Source of the DNA: Rhodospirillales bacterium
GTDB taxonomy: Bacteria > Pseudomonadota > Alphaproteobacteria > Rhodospirillales > Defluviicoccaceae
Reading direction: 5' to 3'
Assembly: GCA_016712595.1 (NCBI GenBank)
Contig: JADJQT010000002.1
Span: 744,001 to 808,000 of the forward strand
DNA: 64,000 nt
Part shown: piece by piece, positions 36,573 through 45,965 of the stretch
How positions within the stretch are numbered: the first letter of the stretch is position 1
How the letters are laid out: the number at the start of each line of letters is the position of its first letter
Position numbers and translations under genes: made by a program
The notes under the pieces: model-generated
What the model saw: only the letters and a program-made list of their open reading frames with translations
Told to the model about the DNA's origin: nothing
The model's database searches: none

Positions 36573-38060
36573 TTACCGGTGTATGCAAGCATCGGGGTGG
36601 TAGTGCGCGAAGACCTGCGCGAGCAGCAGCATGTTGTGATCTCCCTGCAGAGCCTCGACAAATCGCGCGCGGACATAGTCGCGCCAGCGATCGTCACGAA
36701 GCTTCGGATCGAACGAGGCGGAGGGATCGAGGCACTTGACTTCGGCGATGTCGCCGCGCGCGACCCGAGCGTGCTCGCTGATCCAAAGCGGCGGCTGTTC
36801 CAGAGCGGCTTTGGTCTGCTCGGACGTCGGCGATGCCTCGCTGCCGTTTGTCCAACCGTCGACTCTCGCGGTCAGGCCATCGCGGAACGCGTAGCCTTTC
36901 ATCAGCCTGGCATCCATGTCCTCGAAGACGATCCCTGCGATCGGGAACTGGGCGCTGGACTGCTGCAGGATGCCGGCGGGTCCGGTCTGCAGGAAGGCAA
37001 TGCAGCCGGCTAAGTCGGCCCCGCCAGCCCACAGGCAGCTGTCGATGATCCATCGCGCCATCCGCGCCGGGGTCGGAAAGATCACGTCGGCCGTCGCTTT
37101 CTTTACGCCGCGGATCTTCGCCTTCGGGCTAGTGGACTCAACGTGGTAGAGGCAGCGCATTGGCCGTTCCGGTCCGGCCGGGATGACTTCGTATCCTGGC
37201 GCGGCAATCTCGCTGCAATCCTGGCGCATGTAGGGAGGACGCTTAGCAAGAAACTTGGTGAGTTCGGCCACTTTTCCTTGCGGCAGGGATGTGGGTGGCG
37301 GCCCGAGGCGCGAGTTCAGCCCGCCGACCGAGTCAGGCATGGCATTTTGGCCGGAAGTCTCTAAGGGAGGCGCCGGCGGTGTCACGGTGGGCGATGATCC
37401 TTGCGAGAGCTGGTAGAGGTCGAGCGTCGACGACACGGAGTCGCCAGGCGACTGGTAGTTGTTGGCAATTCTAACCACTCGGCCGACATAGCTGGGATCG
37501 GGGTTGTAGCCGCCCTGTTGGATGCGCTGGACCCAGTGCTGTACCGCCTCGGGGACCTGCGTGCCAGCCGCTCGTTCGCGCGCATAGGCGAAGGTCGCGC
37601 TCGCGTACTGCTTGTGGGTAGCCTCAGTCCCGAGTCGTCTACCGACATAGTCGAGTGCCGCTGCCCAGTTCGGGAAACGGCGGTAGTGATTACCCGGATC
37701 GGAGGCCGGCTGGCAGGTTAGGACATAACTGGCCGTATCGGTCTGCGGCGCCTTCCAGCCGAACAGGTTGTTGGCGAACTGCGCCGTACGAGTGAAACCA
37801 TAGCCGCTCTCCAGCATCGACATTGCCGCGAGCCCGGCTGCCGGGACTCCATGATGCTGCTCGGCGAGTCGCGCGGGTCCGGCGATTTTCTCGAAGAAGG
37901 CGATGCGTTCCGCGGCGCTAGGATGACCTGGTTCCGGGTCATAGCAGCCCCAATTCGCGGCGTCCGGATTAGGGGCGCTCGACGCTGGAACCGTGTGGGA
38001 CAGCAGGATCGCCATTACCAGCGCGGAGCCGTATCTGATCCGAATTTTTCTGACGGGCAT
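36573..38060 (-). CDS. Secreted glucosaminidase-domain (GH73-like) protein
   Basis: A 495-residue protein with a signal peptide (YGSALVMAILLSHTVPASSA). Residues about 55-200 form a bacterial glucosaminidase/lysozyme-like domain: EQHHGVPAAGLAAMSMLESG with the likely catalytic Glu, FANNLFGWKAP, and YRRFPNWAAALDYVGRRLG. A proline-rich linker follows (about residues 230-270), then a cysteine-containing C-terminal domain of unknown type. It would cleave peptidoglycan N-acetylglucosaminyl bonds. The ATG at 38060 has AGGAGG seven bases upstream, so the longer frame to 38123 is rejected. It is co-transcribed with the chitosanase-like gene. Confidence 0.75.
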   Translation of the reverse strand: MPVRKIRIRYGSALVMAILLSHTVPASSAPNPDAANWGCYDPEPGHPSAAERIAFFEKIAGPARLAEQHHGVPAAGLAAMSMLESGYGFTRTAQFANNLFGWKAPQTDTASYVLTCQPASDPGNHYRRFPNWAAALDYVGRRLGTEATHKQYASATFAYARERAAGTQVPEAVQHWVQRIQQGGYNPDPSYVGRVVRIANNYQSPGDSVSSTLDLYQLSQGSSPTVTPPAPPLETSGQNAMPDSVGGLNSRLGPPPTSLPQGKVAELTKFLAKRPPYMRQDCSEIAAPGYEVIPAGPERPMRCLYHVESTSPKAKIRGVKKATADVIFPTPARMARWIIDSCLWAGGADLAGCIAFLQTGPAGILQQSSAQFPIAGIVFEDMDARLMKGYAFRDGLTARVDGWTNGSEASPTSEQTKAALEQPPLWISEHARVARGDIAEVKCLDPSASFDPKLRDDRWRDYVRARFVEALQGDHNMLLLAQVFAHYHPDACIHR

Positions 38061-38128
38061 CTCCTTGCCTCCTACCGTCAATGTGGTTTGCGAGAGCGGC
38101 ATGTTGCCCGGGCCGTCCCGCAAGGGGT

Positions 38129-38439
38129 TCAGGGGATCTCAGACGCCGCGCTGCCGGTGCCGTTGATGAAGGCGTCGAGCTTTTTGCGCGCCTCTCGCCG
38201 GACTCGCGCTTTGAAGTATGGCGTCCAGCTGATCAGCGCGTACGGTAGGCCGAACGCCTGCCACGTCCAGGTGAAGATGCTGCCGCGATCGTGCTGCTTC
38301 GCTATCCTGCCGTTCTCGATCGTGAATGTCGATCGAATGACATAGTCAACGGGCCGCATGTCTTCTTCGAAGGTGTAGGCAACGCGATACCGGGCGGTGA
38401 CGGTATTGCCGGTCGTGTCCCTTGGTGTGGTGTAGGAGC
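38129..38439 (-). pseudogene. NTF2/SnoaL-like protein, 5' truncated
   Basis: The frame ends at 38129 and reads SSYTTPRDTTGNTVTARYRV, VAYTFEEDMRPVDYVIRSTF and the diagnostic SWTPYFKARVRREARKKLDA of nuclear transport factor 2-like proteins. The first part of the domain is missing; similarity stops at the inverted repeat at 38440, which is probably the end of the IS21 remnant. A short internal ATG at 38359 would give only 76 residues. Confidence 0.65.
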
Positions 38440-38503
38440 TGTGGGTAAGTAGCCGGCCGCGGCGACCTTCACGAGTCAGGCGGCGGGCGGCTACTTATCC
38501 ACA
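38440..38503. repeat. 21-bp inverted repeat, likely IS21 end
   Basis: Arms TGTGGGTAAGTAGCCGGCCGC (38440-38460, written here as 20 plus the last base) and the complement with two mismatches (38483-38503), 22-bp spacer. The outer end starts TGT, as in IS21 termini, which often carry repeated terminal sequences. It marks the point where the NTF2-like gene is cut. Confidence 0.5.
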
Positions 38504-38633
38504 GCGGTGGTCATCGCGGAATCTCCGGTAAATTTTTGGTCGCCAAACCGATCAACCGTACCGAGTGTCAACGCCGGTTGAATTTTCCCGAGAAGTGCCG
38601 GGCGAAAAATCCCTGGTTGGCGGGGATCGGTGA

Positions 38634-39410
38634 TCAGCCGGTGTGTTGATCGAGGCTCCTGTTTTTCGGTGGCCGGCCGCGGCGGCGTGGTGCTGGCGCG
38701 GCCGGCGTGGTGATGGGCGTTGTGCGGCGCAAGTGCTCCGGAACGAGGTCGGCGTGCTGGCGGAGCCGGTAGCTCGATCCCTCGATCTGGATGACGATCG
38801 CGTGGTGGAGGAGTCGGTCGAGCAGCGCGGTGGCGACGACCGGATCGCCGAACACCTCGCCCCATTCGGCGAAGCCGCGGTTGGAGGTGAGGATCATCGC
38901 GCCCTTCTCGTGAGCTCCGCGTTGACCAACTGGAAGAACAGGTTGCCGCCGCCGGGGATGACCGGCAGGTAGCCGATCTCGTCGACGATGAGCAGCGCGG
39001 AGCGGGCGAGCCAGCGGATGCGCTCGCGCAGGCATCCCTCGCGCTCGGCCTTGGCGAGCGAGGCGATGATGTCGGCGAGCGTCGAGAAGTAGACGCTGCG
39101 GCCGGCCTTCACCGCCTCGACGCCGAGTGCCACCGCCAAGTGCGACTTGCCGGTGCCGGGCTGGCCGAGGACGTGGACGACCTCGTTGCGGTCGATGAAC
39201 TCGAGCCCTCGCGAGGGTCAGGATGCGGCTACGGTCGAGCGACGGCTGGAAGGAGAAGTCGAAGCCAGCGAGCGTCTTGACCGCGGTGAGCCGGGCCATC
39301 ACCAGCGCCGTCTTGATGCGCCGGCTCTCGCGCAGGGTGAGTTCCTCGGCGAGCAGGGCATCGATCGGCACTGTCACGGGAACGTTGGCCTGCGCCACCG
39401 CCGCGGGTAG
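38634..39410 (-). pseudogene. IS21-family IstB ATPase, frameshifted remnant
   Basis: Three frames together encode an IstB: PIDALLAEELTLRESRRIKT and LTAVKTLAGFDFSFQPSLDR, then HLAVALGVEAVKAGRSVYFS and SALLIVDEIGYLPVIPGGGN (Walker B), then ILTSNRGFAEWGEVFGDPVV and LLHHAIVIQIEGSSYRLRQH. Frameshifts lie near 39205 and 38912. The C-terminus ends in a basic RRRGRPPKNRSLDQHTG. No istA is found: the upstream side meets an IS6 transposase gene at 39420. The element is dead. Confidence 0.82.
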
Positions 39411-39419
39411 CCTGCGGGG

Positions 39420-40121
39420 ATGCAGCCTGTCTCGTACGCCCGTCACCAATTCCCGCCGAGCGTGATTCAGCACGCGGTGTGGCTCTATCTTCGTTTCCAG
39501 CTCAGTCTCAGGGACGTCGAAGATTTGTTGGCCGAACGCGGCCTGGACGTCAGCTACGAAACGATCCGTCGCTGGGTGATGAAGTTCGGTACGGCTTACG
39601 CGAAGCGGCTCAAGGCGGGACGCCCGAAACCGGTCGGACGGTGGCATCTCGACGAAATGTTCGTCTCGATTGGTGGTCGACCAATGTATCTGTGGCGCGC
39701 TGTGGATGCCGAAGGGGAAGTGCTGGACATCCTGGTCCAACGCCGCCGCAATAAGCATGCTGCGCTTAAACTTCTTCGCAAGCTGTTGAAAACGCAGGGA
39801 ATGAGTCCCGACGCCATCGTGACGGACAAGCCGAGATCCTATGGGGCAGCACTTCGCGCGCTCGGCATGCAGCGACGACACGTAACTGGTGGCCGTTCGA
39901 ACAATCGCGCCGAGAATTCACACCAGCCCGTGCGACGACGAGAGCGGGCGTGGCTGAGGTTCAAGAACCCGGGGTCAACCCAGCGCTTTCTGTCCGCTCA
40001 CGCTGCCGTCTACAACACGTTCAACGTTCAACGTCCAACGCCATCTGATCTCGCGCCGAACCCTGCTATCTTCCGTGCCACCGCCTTTGCTCAATGGAGC
40101 ATCGATACGAGCGTCGCGTGA
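39420..40121 (+). CDS. IS6-family transposase
   Basis: A 233-residue IS6-family DDE transposase: FPPSVIQHAVWLYLRFQLSL at the N-terminus, then GRWHLDEMFVSIGGRPMYLW (first Asp), AIVTDKPRSYGAALRALGMQ (second Asp) and NNRAENSHQPVRRRERAWLR (Glu). Length and motifs are complete. I could not see its terminal repeats clearly. It lies against the N-terminus of the IstB remnant, so it probably inserted into, or was joined by deletion to, the IS21 copy. Confidence 0.9.
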   Translation: MQPVSYARHQFPPSVIQHAVWLYLRFQLSLRDVEDLLAERGLDVSYETIRRWVMKFGTAYAKRLKAGRPKPVGRWHLDEMFVSIGGRPMYLWRAVDAEGEVLDILVQRRRNKHAALKLLRKLLKTQGMSPDAIVTDKPRSYGAALRALGMQRRHVTGGRSNNRAENSHQPVRRRERAWLRFKNPGSTQRFLSAHAAVYNTFNVQRPTPSDLAPNPAIFRATAFAQWSIDTSVA

Positions 40122-40305
40122 ACACACGCGAGCAGCTTTCCCCAGTTCGAGCGTCTCGTGAAGATGTGACAATGCCCTGCGCCACACTCACGGCGGAGCG
40201 ACACGAAAGCGCGCTCTCCTTGTTCGCCGGCTACTGCCGTACCCTGACTACCAATGACGTGATTGGCGAGCTTCGACGAGCGCCGCACGCGGGGCGCCGA
40301 GTAGC

Positions 40306-41619
40306 TCAATAAGCCTCTCTGTAGCGACGGCAGCGCTCGTCGCGCTCCACGTCGACCATCAGGTTCAGCTCGCAGCGCTTGTGGGCGAGATAGGCTGCGT
40401 ACAGGGCCGGGGAAAACCAAGTCCGCGTCGCTTGGTCGGCCGCAAAGGCGTCCAGAGCTTCGTCCAGCGACTGCGGTAGCCGATAAATGCACTGCCTGGC
40501 TCTCTCCTGCTCGTCGAGGAGCTGAGGGTCTGCCGTTGTGAGTGGGGGGGCGGGCATCCGATTCAGAATGCCGTCGAGGCCTGCGTAGACCAGCGCGCCC
40601 AGCGCGAGATAGGGGCTCGCGGTCGCATCGGCGGCGCGAAACTCGATGTTGAATTGCGGGGCGATCGGTGTGCCTTTCGATTCCAGGACCGGACAGATGC
40701 GCACGCAGGCCTCACGATCACGAAAGCCGGCATTTGTCCAAGCGGCGCTCCAGCGGTGCGGGAGGAGCCGCAGGTAGGAGATGACGCTGGGTGCGGTCAC
40801 GGCACATATTGCCGCCGCATGATGCAGGATGCCGGCGACGAAGCGGCCGCCGGTCTCGCTCAGGCCGTGGGGAGCGTCGGCATCGTACATCACCGGTCGC
40901 CCGGACAGATCGACCAGACTCATGTGAACATGGACGCCGTTGCCGACGATGTCCGGTGTCACCGCGGGCGAAAAGCTGATCCGATGCCCGAGGACCCTCG
41001 CCGCGGCCCGGGCCAGCTCGCGAACGATCACAGCACGGTCGGCCGAGGTCACGCCCGCGGCGGGCGCGTAGGTCACTTCGTACTGGCGGGGACCGTACTC
41101 GGGCAGATAGGATTCGGGCTCGATGCCGGCCTTGTGCAGAGCACTGACAAAGACCTCGCCGAAGATGGAATGCCGGCGCATGGCATCGAGGCTGTACGCG
41201 GAGCCAAGCCGTTCGTCGGCACCCTCGTAATAGAATTCCTGCTCGAACGCGCTGACGAGACGCAGCCCGGCTTGCTGCTCAAGGGCGGCAAGCGCGTCTT
41301 TCAGAAACGTCCGCGGGCAACAGTCCCAAGGCCGACCGTCCGTATGCACCACGTCACCAAGGAAGAAGTGCTCGCGGGGATGTTCCTCGCCGAAGTCCAC
41401 GTCGACTTGCGTCGCCGGATCGGGCAGCAGCAGAAGATCGCCGAACGGCCCCCACGGACTTTCGGCAATGGGTCCGAAGGCTGTCAGCATGATGTTGGTC
41501 GGTGTCCAGCCGATGCCTGTCCGCAGGCGTTTCGCCAACTGCGAGACCGGAAAGCCTTTGCCGCGCACCTGTCCGGCGATGTCGCAGTAACAGAACATGA
41601 CGAGATGCTCGCGCCGCAT
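40306..41619 (-). CDS. Glutamine synthetase family protein
   Basis: A 437-residue GlnA-like protein. Catalytic-domain features: LRLVSAFEQEFYYEGA (metal-binding Glu), YAPAAGVTSADRAVIVRELA, GNGVHVHMSLVDLSGRPVMY and NIEFRAADATASPYLALGAL. The divergence from classical GlnA and short N-terminal beta-grasp part point to the gamma-glutamyl-ligase subfamily that acts on amines such as polyamines or methylamine rather than ammonia. GGAGG precedes the ATG. It looks intact and is the only metabolic gene between IS6 and the following IS remnants. Confidence 0.85.
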   Translation of the reverse strand: MRREHLVMFCYCDIAGQVRGKGFPVSQLAKRLRTGIGWTPTNIMLTAFGPIAESPWGPFGDLLLLPDPATQVDVDFGEEHPREHFFLGDVVHTDGRPWDCCPRTFLKDALAALEQQAGLRLVSAFEQEFYYEGADERLGSAYSLDAMRRHSIFGEVFVSALHKAGIEPESYLPEYGPRQYEVTYAPAAGVTSADRAVIVRELARAAARVLGHRISFSPAVTPDIVGNGVHVHMSLVDLSGRPVMYDADAPHGLSETGGRFVAGILHHAAAICAVTAPSVISYLRLLPHRWSAAWTNAGFRDREACVRICPVLESKGTPIAPQFNIEFRAADATASPYLALGALVYAGLDGILNRMPAPPLTTADPQLLDEQERARQCIYRLPQSLDEALDAFAADQATRTWFSPALYAAYLAHKRCELNLMVDVERDERCRRYREAY

Positions 41620-42049
41620 CGCATCCTCCGCTCGGCTTCAACAGGGCGACTCACGTCATTCCCACCCAAGGGAAGGGTGGCGCACCCATCGGCACTTTAC
41701 GCAGACCACGCTAACACTGCCAAGGCTGTCGCGCGGAGCCTTCGGTTCAATTCAATGTCCCGCGAGCAGCAGAGAGCGCGGTTCCATCCGCGTATCAAGC
41801 AACAATTTGCCAGACATCGGCTTCCGTCCGCGTCGCGAGAAGGATGCGGGCGAGAACGGTCATGCCACGATTTGTCACCGCAGCCACGAACCGCTCCATC
41901 GTCTTCGTCGGTCCATGGCTGCTCGGGCAGGTTGTCATTCCGTCGGGAGTCTTGGACGTTCGGATCTTCCGGGTCCGCCGGCTGCCTCGGCCTGCCATCG
42001 GGCCTGCCGTCGCCATCGCCGCTCGTTTCGAAGCTCAATCGTTCCGCGT
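41620..42049. other. Gap between glutamine synthetase gene and phage protease fragment
   Basis: About 430 bp with only low-quality overlapping frames. It must contain the promoter of the leftward glutamine synthetase gene; nothing else could be supported. Confidence 0.3.
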
Positions 42050-42415
42050 GAAACACCTGCCCGCTGCTGTGGCGGCGCTATTGAAGGAGGCCACCATGCC
42101 CGACGACGAGCCGGCAGCGCCGTCGCAGATTCTGGCAGACGTCGAGGAGGACGACGCGACCGCGGTGCAGGTCGACCCCACCGTCGAGCCGCCCGCGGCG
42201 GAAGCCGAAGCCGATGCTGCGCCGCCACTGCGCGCCTCGGCTCCGACGGTCGCTGCCGAGGCGCGCAGGGACGCCCAGGCGCACACGAGGTGAGCGAACT
42301 GTGCGTGCTCGCCGGCTTCGCCGATCGCGCCGCCAGGTTCATCACCGCCGAAACGTCCGTCGAGCTGGTTCGCGAAGCCCTGCTGGAAGCGCGCCCTGAT
42401 CTTCCCCCGGGAAAG
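42050..42415 (+). pseudogene. C-terminal fragment of a phage S49 (capsid) protease
   Basis: The frame reads LPAAVAALLKEATMPDDEPA with an Ala/Asp/Glu-rich linker, then after a frameshift near 42285 EVSELCVLAGFADRAARFIT and TSVELVREALLEARPDLPPG. This tail is typical of phage S49 head-maturation proteases, whose gene normally follows the portal. It lacks the catalytic part. It may be the displaced continuation of the phage gene order broken at 34.4 kb. The match is by eye. Confidence 0.5.
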
Positions 42416-42426
42416 TGGACACCGGG

Positions 42427-42713
42427 TTATGCGGCCTGAAGCTCGGCTTGCTCGGGGGTGCGGTAGCCGAGGGTGGAGTGGAGCCGCTGACGGTTGTCGT
42501 AGGTTTCGCTGTAGGCGAACAGGTCGCGGCGCGCCTCGTGGCGACTGGTGTAGCGGGTGTGGTGGACGAGTTCGGTTTTCAGGGTGTGGAACCAGCTCTC
42601 CATCGGCGCATTGTCCCAGCAGTTTCCCTTGCGGCTCATTGACGGCACGATCCCGTTCGCGCCCAGCACCGCACGGTAGTCGCCAGCGACATATTGACCG
42701 CCGCGGATGCCCT
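42427..42713 (-). pseudogene. IS3-family transposase OrfB, C-terminal remnant
   Basis: Encodes GGQYVAGDYRAVLGANGIVP, SMSRKGNCWDNAPMESWFHT and LKTELVHHTRYTSRHEARRD up to QRLHSTLGYRTPEQAELQAA, the C-terminal third of an IS3-family OrfB including the catalytic Glu. The rest is missing at the junction with the IS110 remnant. It is a different IS3 subgroup from the complete copy at 23.7-25.0 kb. Confidence 0.85.
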
Positions 42714-42721
42714 TCTGTTTG

Positions 42722-43636
42722 TCAAGTGGCGATCTGCGCCTGATTGATCTCCTGCCTTCTTTGGCGGTTGAGGCGATGGCGCGTTGTCTTGCCGGAAGAG
42801 GCTGGGACCGGGCTCACGCCGCAGAGTGCAGCGAAGCTTGCTTCGGACTGCAGGCGCTCGGAGTTGTCGCCGGCGGTGAGGAGGAGCTGCGCGGCGGACG
42901 CGTGACCGATGGAATTCCGTGTCACCAGGGCGGGAGCAAGCTCGTCGACGATGGCGGCGATCATGGCATCGAGGTCGGCGATCTCGTCGTGAAGTTCGAG
43001 ATATCGGCGAGCGAGAGACTTGAGCGCGATCCGATAGGCAGTTGCCACATTGCGGTAGTCAGTCATGTCCGGGCGCCAGGCCGCCAGCGTTCTGATGAGT
43101 TGCATGCGGGTCAGCTTGCGCAGCGTGTCCCGCAGCTCGTCGGGCGCACAGACGACCGTGTTGTGGATCATCTGCAGCGCGACGCGCCGGGCGGCAACCG
43201 CCGTCTTCCGGCAGGCTTTGAGGACACGCAGGGACTCGATCATGCCGTCACGGGTCTTGGGGGTGACGGTGCGCTTGCCGGCGAAGGCGGCAAGGGCGGC
43301 ATTCTGCGCATCAAGATCGTCGTTCTTGCCGCGCTTCCGACGATCCCCGCTGTCTGGTGTCGTGACCTCCAGGACCTCGACGCCGGTGTTCTGCAGGTAG
43401 CGAAGAAGTCCCGCGCCGTAGGTGCCTGTTGCCTCGACGCCGACCCGCCGAAGCTGGCCGAAAGAACGCATCCAGGCGAGCATCTGCTTGTAGCCGTGCC
43501 GGGTCGTTGGGAAGCACTGGCCGCCGAGAACCCGGCTATGTTCGTCGACGACGGCGGCGACATGGAGATCCTTGTGTGTCTCGACGCCGCCGACGACGAA
43601 GCCGTTGGTGGCGCTTTGCTCGACATGCATGGCAGA
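42722..43636 (-). pseudogene. IS110-family transposase, 3' truncated
   Basis: Starts MHVEQSATNGFVVGGVETHK at 43636. Has the DEDD N-terminal domain (VGVEATGTYGAGLLRYLQNT, RGKNDDLDAQNAALAAFAGK) and the Transposase_20 part (IGHASAAQLLLTAGDNSERL, AALCGVSPVPASSGKTTRHR). After HRLNR the normal C-terminus is replaced by unrelated residues. The first catalytic Asp of the usual GGVDTHKD is Glu here. Truncated and probably inactive. Confidence 0.85.
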
Positions 43637-44767
43637 ACTCCGGAGGGAGAATGTAATGGCGATTCCGCCAACACCGAATGCCTGGACAGGACAGTAACGC
43701 GACAGAACGTCAGGCCCTTCTCGGGTCACATGCATCGGCAAGGCGAACCTCGCCGCCAGGTGTTCCCGAGCGGCCGACAGATCCGGGGAAAGACACGGAT
43801 GGCGGTCGATCGGAGTGCGGGTCAGGCCGCACCGAGGCACCTTGCGGCACCAGCCATCCTAAACGGTCGATCGCTGTGAGGGTCAGGCCGCCCAGGAACA
43901 GCTCGCCGGTGCACACGTACTGTCGGAGTGGTGGATCAATCCACGACCGGGCCGCTGCCGCTGGATCGCCATCGTCAGCGCGGCGATCGCCAGCTCCTGG
44001 CGGAGGTGATCGCGCATCGCCCGGCCCAGCCACAGGCGGCGGGCGGCGCCATCGCGGTCGATGCCGCGCTGCTGCGCACCTCGGGCCAGGCGGGCCGACC
44101 ACTGCCGGAGACGGTGCAGCGGCAGATGGAGCAGGCGTTCGGCGCCGATTTTTCCGCGGTGCACGTGCACGAAGGCCCGCAGGCCGAAAGCATCTGCGCC
44201 ATCGCCTTTACCGTCGGCACCGATATCTACTTCGCGCCCGGCCGCTTCCAGCCACAGACACCGGCCGGCCAGCAGCTCCTCGGCCACGAACTCGCCCACG
44301 TCCTGCAGCAGCGCGCCGGCCGCGTCCGCAACCCGCTGGGCTCCGGCCTTGCCGTCGTCCAGGACCACGCGCTTGAAGCCGAAGCCGACCGTCTCGGCCA
44401 CCGCGCGGCCGCGCATCGGCTCATCGCGCAGCCGAAAATGGCGCGGGACGCGGCGCAACCGACGGTGCCGGTGACAGGACCCCGTGCGATCGGCACGGCT
44501 CCCCGCTATGTCCAGCGCAGCGCCGGGAGAGCGTCAACCATTCAGCGGGCTCCTTGCCCTTACTGTGGCGTTGAGGCGCAGGCGGGACCGAGCCCTCTGG
44601 GCGGTTGGTCGAATGGCCACGCATTCGCGTGTCCGCTCTATCAAAGAACATTTGAGACTCAAGGGGATAGAGCCGCTAATCAGAATAGGCCGCTTCGACA
44701 GCGATCATACTCATACCGAAATTTACGGACGACGCTCGTTGATTCGGGCAATGGTCTTTACGTTCCT

Positions 44768-45965
44768 CGCGTTTACAAACAAAACGCAGCAAAATCGTTG
44801 AACAAAGCTGCTTTCTGGCTGATTCTAGTGACGTTCGCGATAGTCGGGTGGTGGCGATGTCAGATTTGGTTCGATCGACGCTGGCTGGGATCAGGACGGT
44901 CGATGACATGGTGCGAGCGTTCAGCGACGAGGAGCGCTGCCGCCGCCTGATGGAAAGCATGATCTGGCCGACCGGGCGGGTCTGTCCGGCGTGTGGATAC
45001 CGACGTTCGATCGCGCTCGCCGGGCGGGATATGGGGAATTGGCGGGCGAGACCCGGTCTCTACCAGTGCTCGAACGGCAGTTGCCGGTTCCAGTTCACGG
45101 TGACGACACGAACGCCGCTGCACTCTACCAAGCTGCCGCTCGCCACTTGGTTGAAGGCGCTGTGGCTGACCCTGCAATCCGATAAGGGGCTGTCGTCGGT
45201 GCGCCTGGCCGAGGCCCTCGGCGTGAGCCAACCCACGGCTTGGCGCATGGGGCACGCCCTGCGGCTGATGATGGCGCGCGAGACCCAGCTGGAGGGAACG
45301 GTCGAGATCGACGAATTTTATCTTGGCGGCCGTCCGCGCAAACAGCGGGACACACCGCCGGTCGGCCGTGGCCGGAAAGGCCAGAAGCGGACGACCAAGG
45401 CGTGCGTCCTCGCGGTGGTCGAACGACCGCGTGACGCGGAGATCGGGACGGTCGCGGGTGGCGCACGGGCCTCGGTGGTGGTCGACCTCTCTGCCGTCGA
45501 GACCGAACGAGTCCTCGAGAAGGAGATCGACGTGGCCGCGACCCATCTGATGAGCGATGCGTGGAGCACCTTTGCCGCCGTCGGCCAGAGCTTCGCAGCG
45601 CACGATACGGTTCAGCATGCCAAGCGCGAATATGCGCGCGGCACGGTCCATGCCAATTCCGTCGAGGGGTTCAATTCCCGCGTCCGCCGTACCGTCGCCG
45701 GCGTGTTCCATCATATCAGTCCGGAGCACGCCGACCTCTACTTCCACGAGATGGGCTTCCGGTGGTCACAGCGCGTCGTCGCGGGCCAGACCACCCGCCG
45801 GTCACCCCGTGGACGGGAGCACGTTCGAACCCTCTGGGACCGCATCCCGCCTGCTATGCAACTCGTTGCGGTCCTCAGAACCGCCGTCGGCCGCCAACTC
45901 CGCCGAACCCGCAACGGCAGCATCTCGATCAAATCGCCAATCGCTGCGTTTTGCTTATAAACGCG
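44768..45965 (+). mobile_element. IS1595-family element
   Basis: The element is 1,198 bp with imperfect terminal inverted repeats of about 22 bp (left CGCGTTTACAAACAAAACGC, right complement CGCGTTTATAAGCAAAACGC) and a perfect 8-bp target duplication ACGTTCCT (44760-44767 and 45966-45973), as expected for IS1595. Confidence 0.93.
44857..45960 (+). CDS. IS1595-family transposase
   Basis: A 367-residue transposase. N-terminal zinc ribbon (CPACGYRRSIALAG, YQCSNGSCRFQFTVTTRTPL), then helix-turn-helix LAEALGVSQPTAWRMGHALR and the ISXO2/IS1595 DDE core TVEIDEFYLGGRPRKQ, HLMSDAWSTFAAVGQSF and GTVHANSVEGFNSRVRRTVA. It reads through into the right terminal repeat. It looks complete. Confidence 0.93.
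   Translation: MSDLVRSTLAGIRTVDDMVRAFSDEERCRRLMESMIWPTGRVCPACGYRRSIALAGRDMGNWRARPGLYQCSNGSCRFQFTVTTRTPLHSTKLPLATWLKALWLTLQSDKGLSSVRLAEALGVSQPTAWRMGHALRLMMARETQLEGTVEIDEFYLGGRPRKQRDTPPVGRGRKGQKRTTKACVLAVVERPRDAEIGTVAGGARASVVVDLSAVETERVLEKEIDVAATHLMSDAWSTFAAVGQSFAAHDTVQHAKREYARGTVHANSVEGFNSRVRRTVAGVFHHISPEHADLYFHEMGFRWSQRVVAGQTTRRSPRGREHVRTLWDRIPPAMQLVAVLRTAVGRQLRRTRNGSISIKSPIAAFCL

Noticed and set aside
41844..42293. Intact 149-residue gene before the IS3 remnant
   Set aside because: Its first half has no protein-like pattern and its last part is better explained as a frameshifted phage protease tail.
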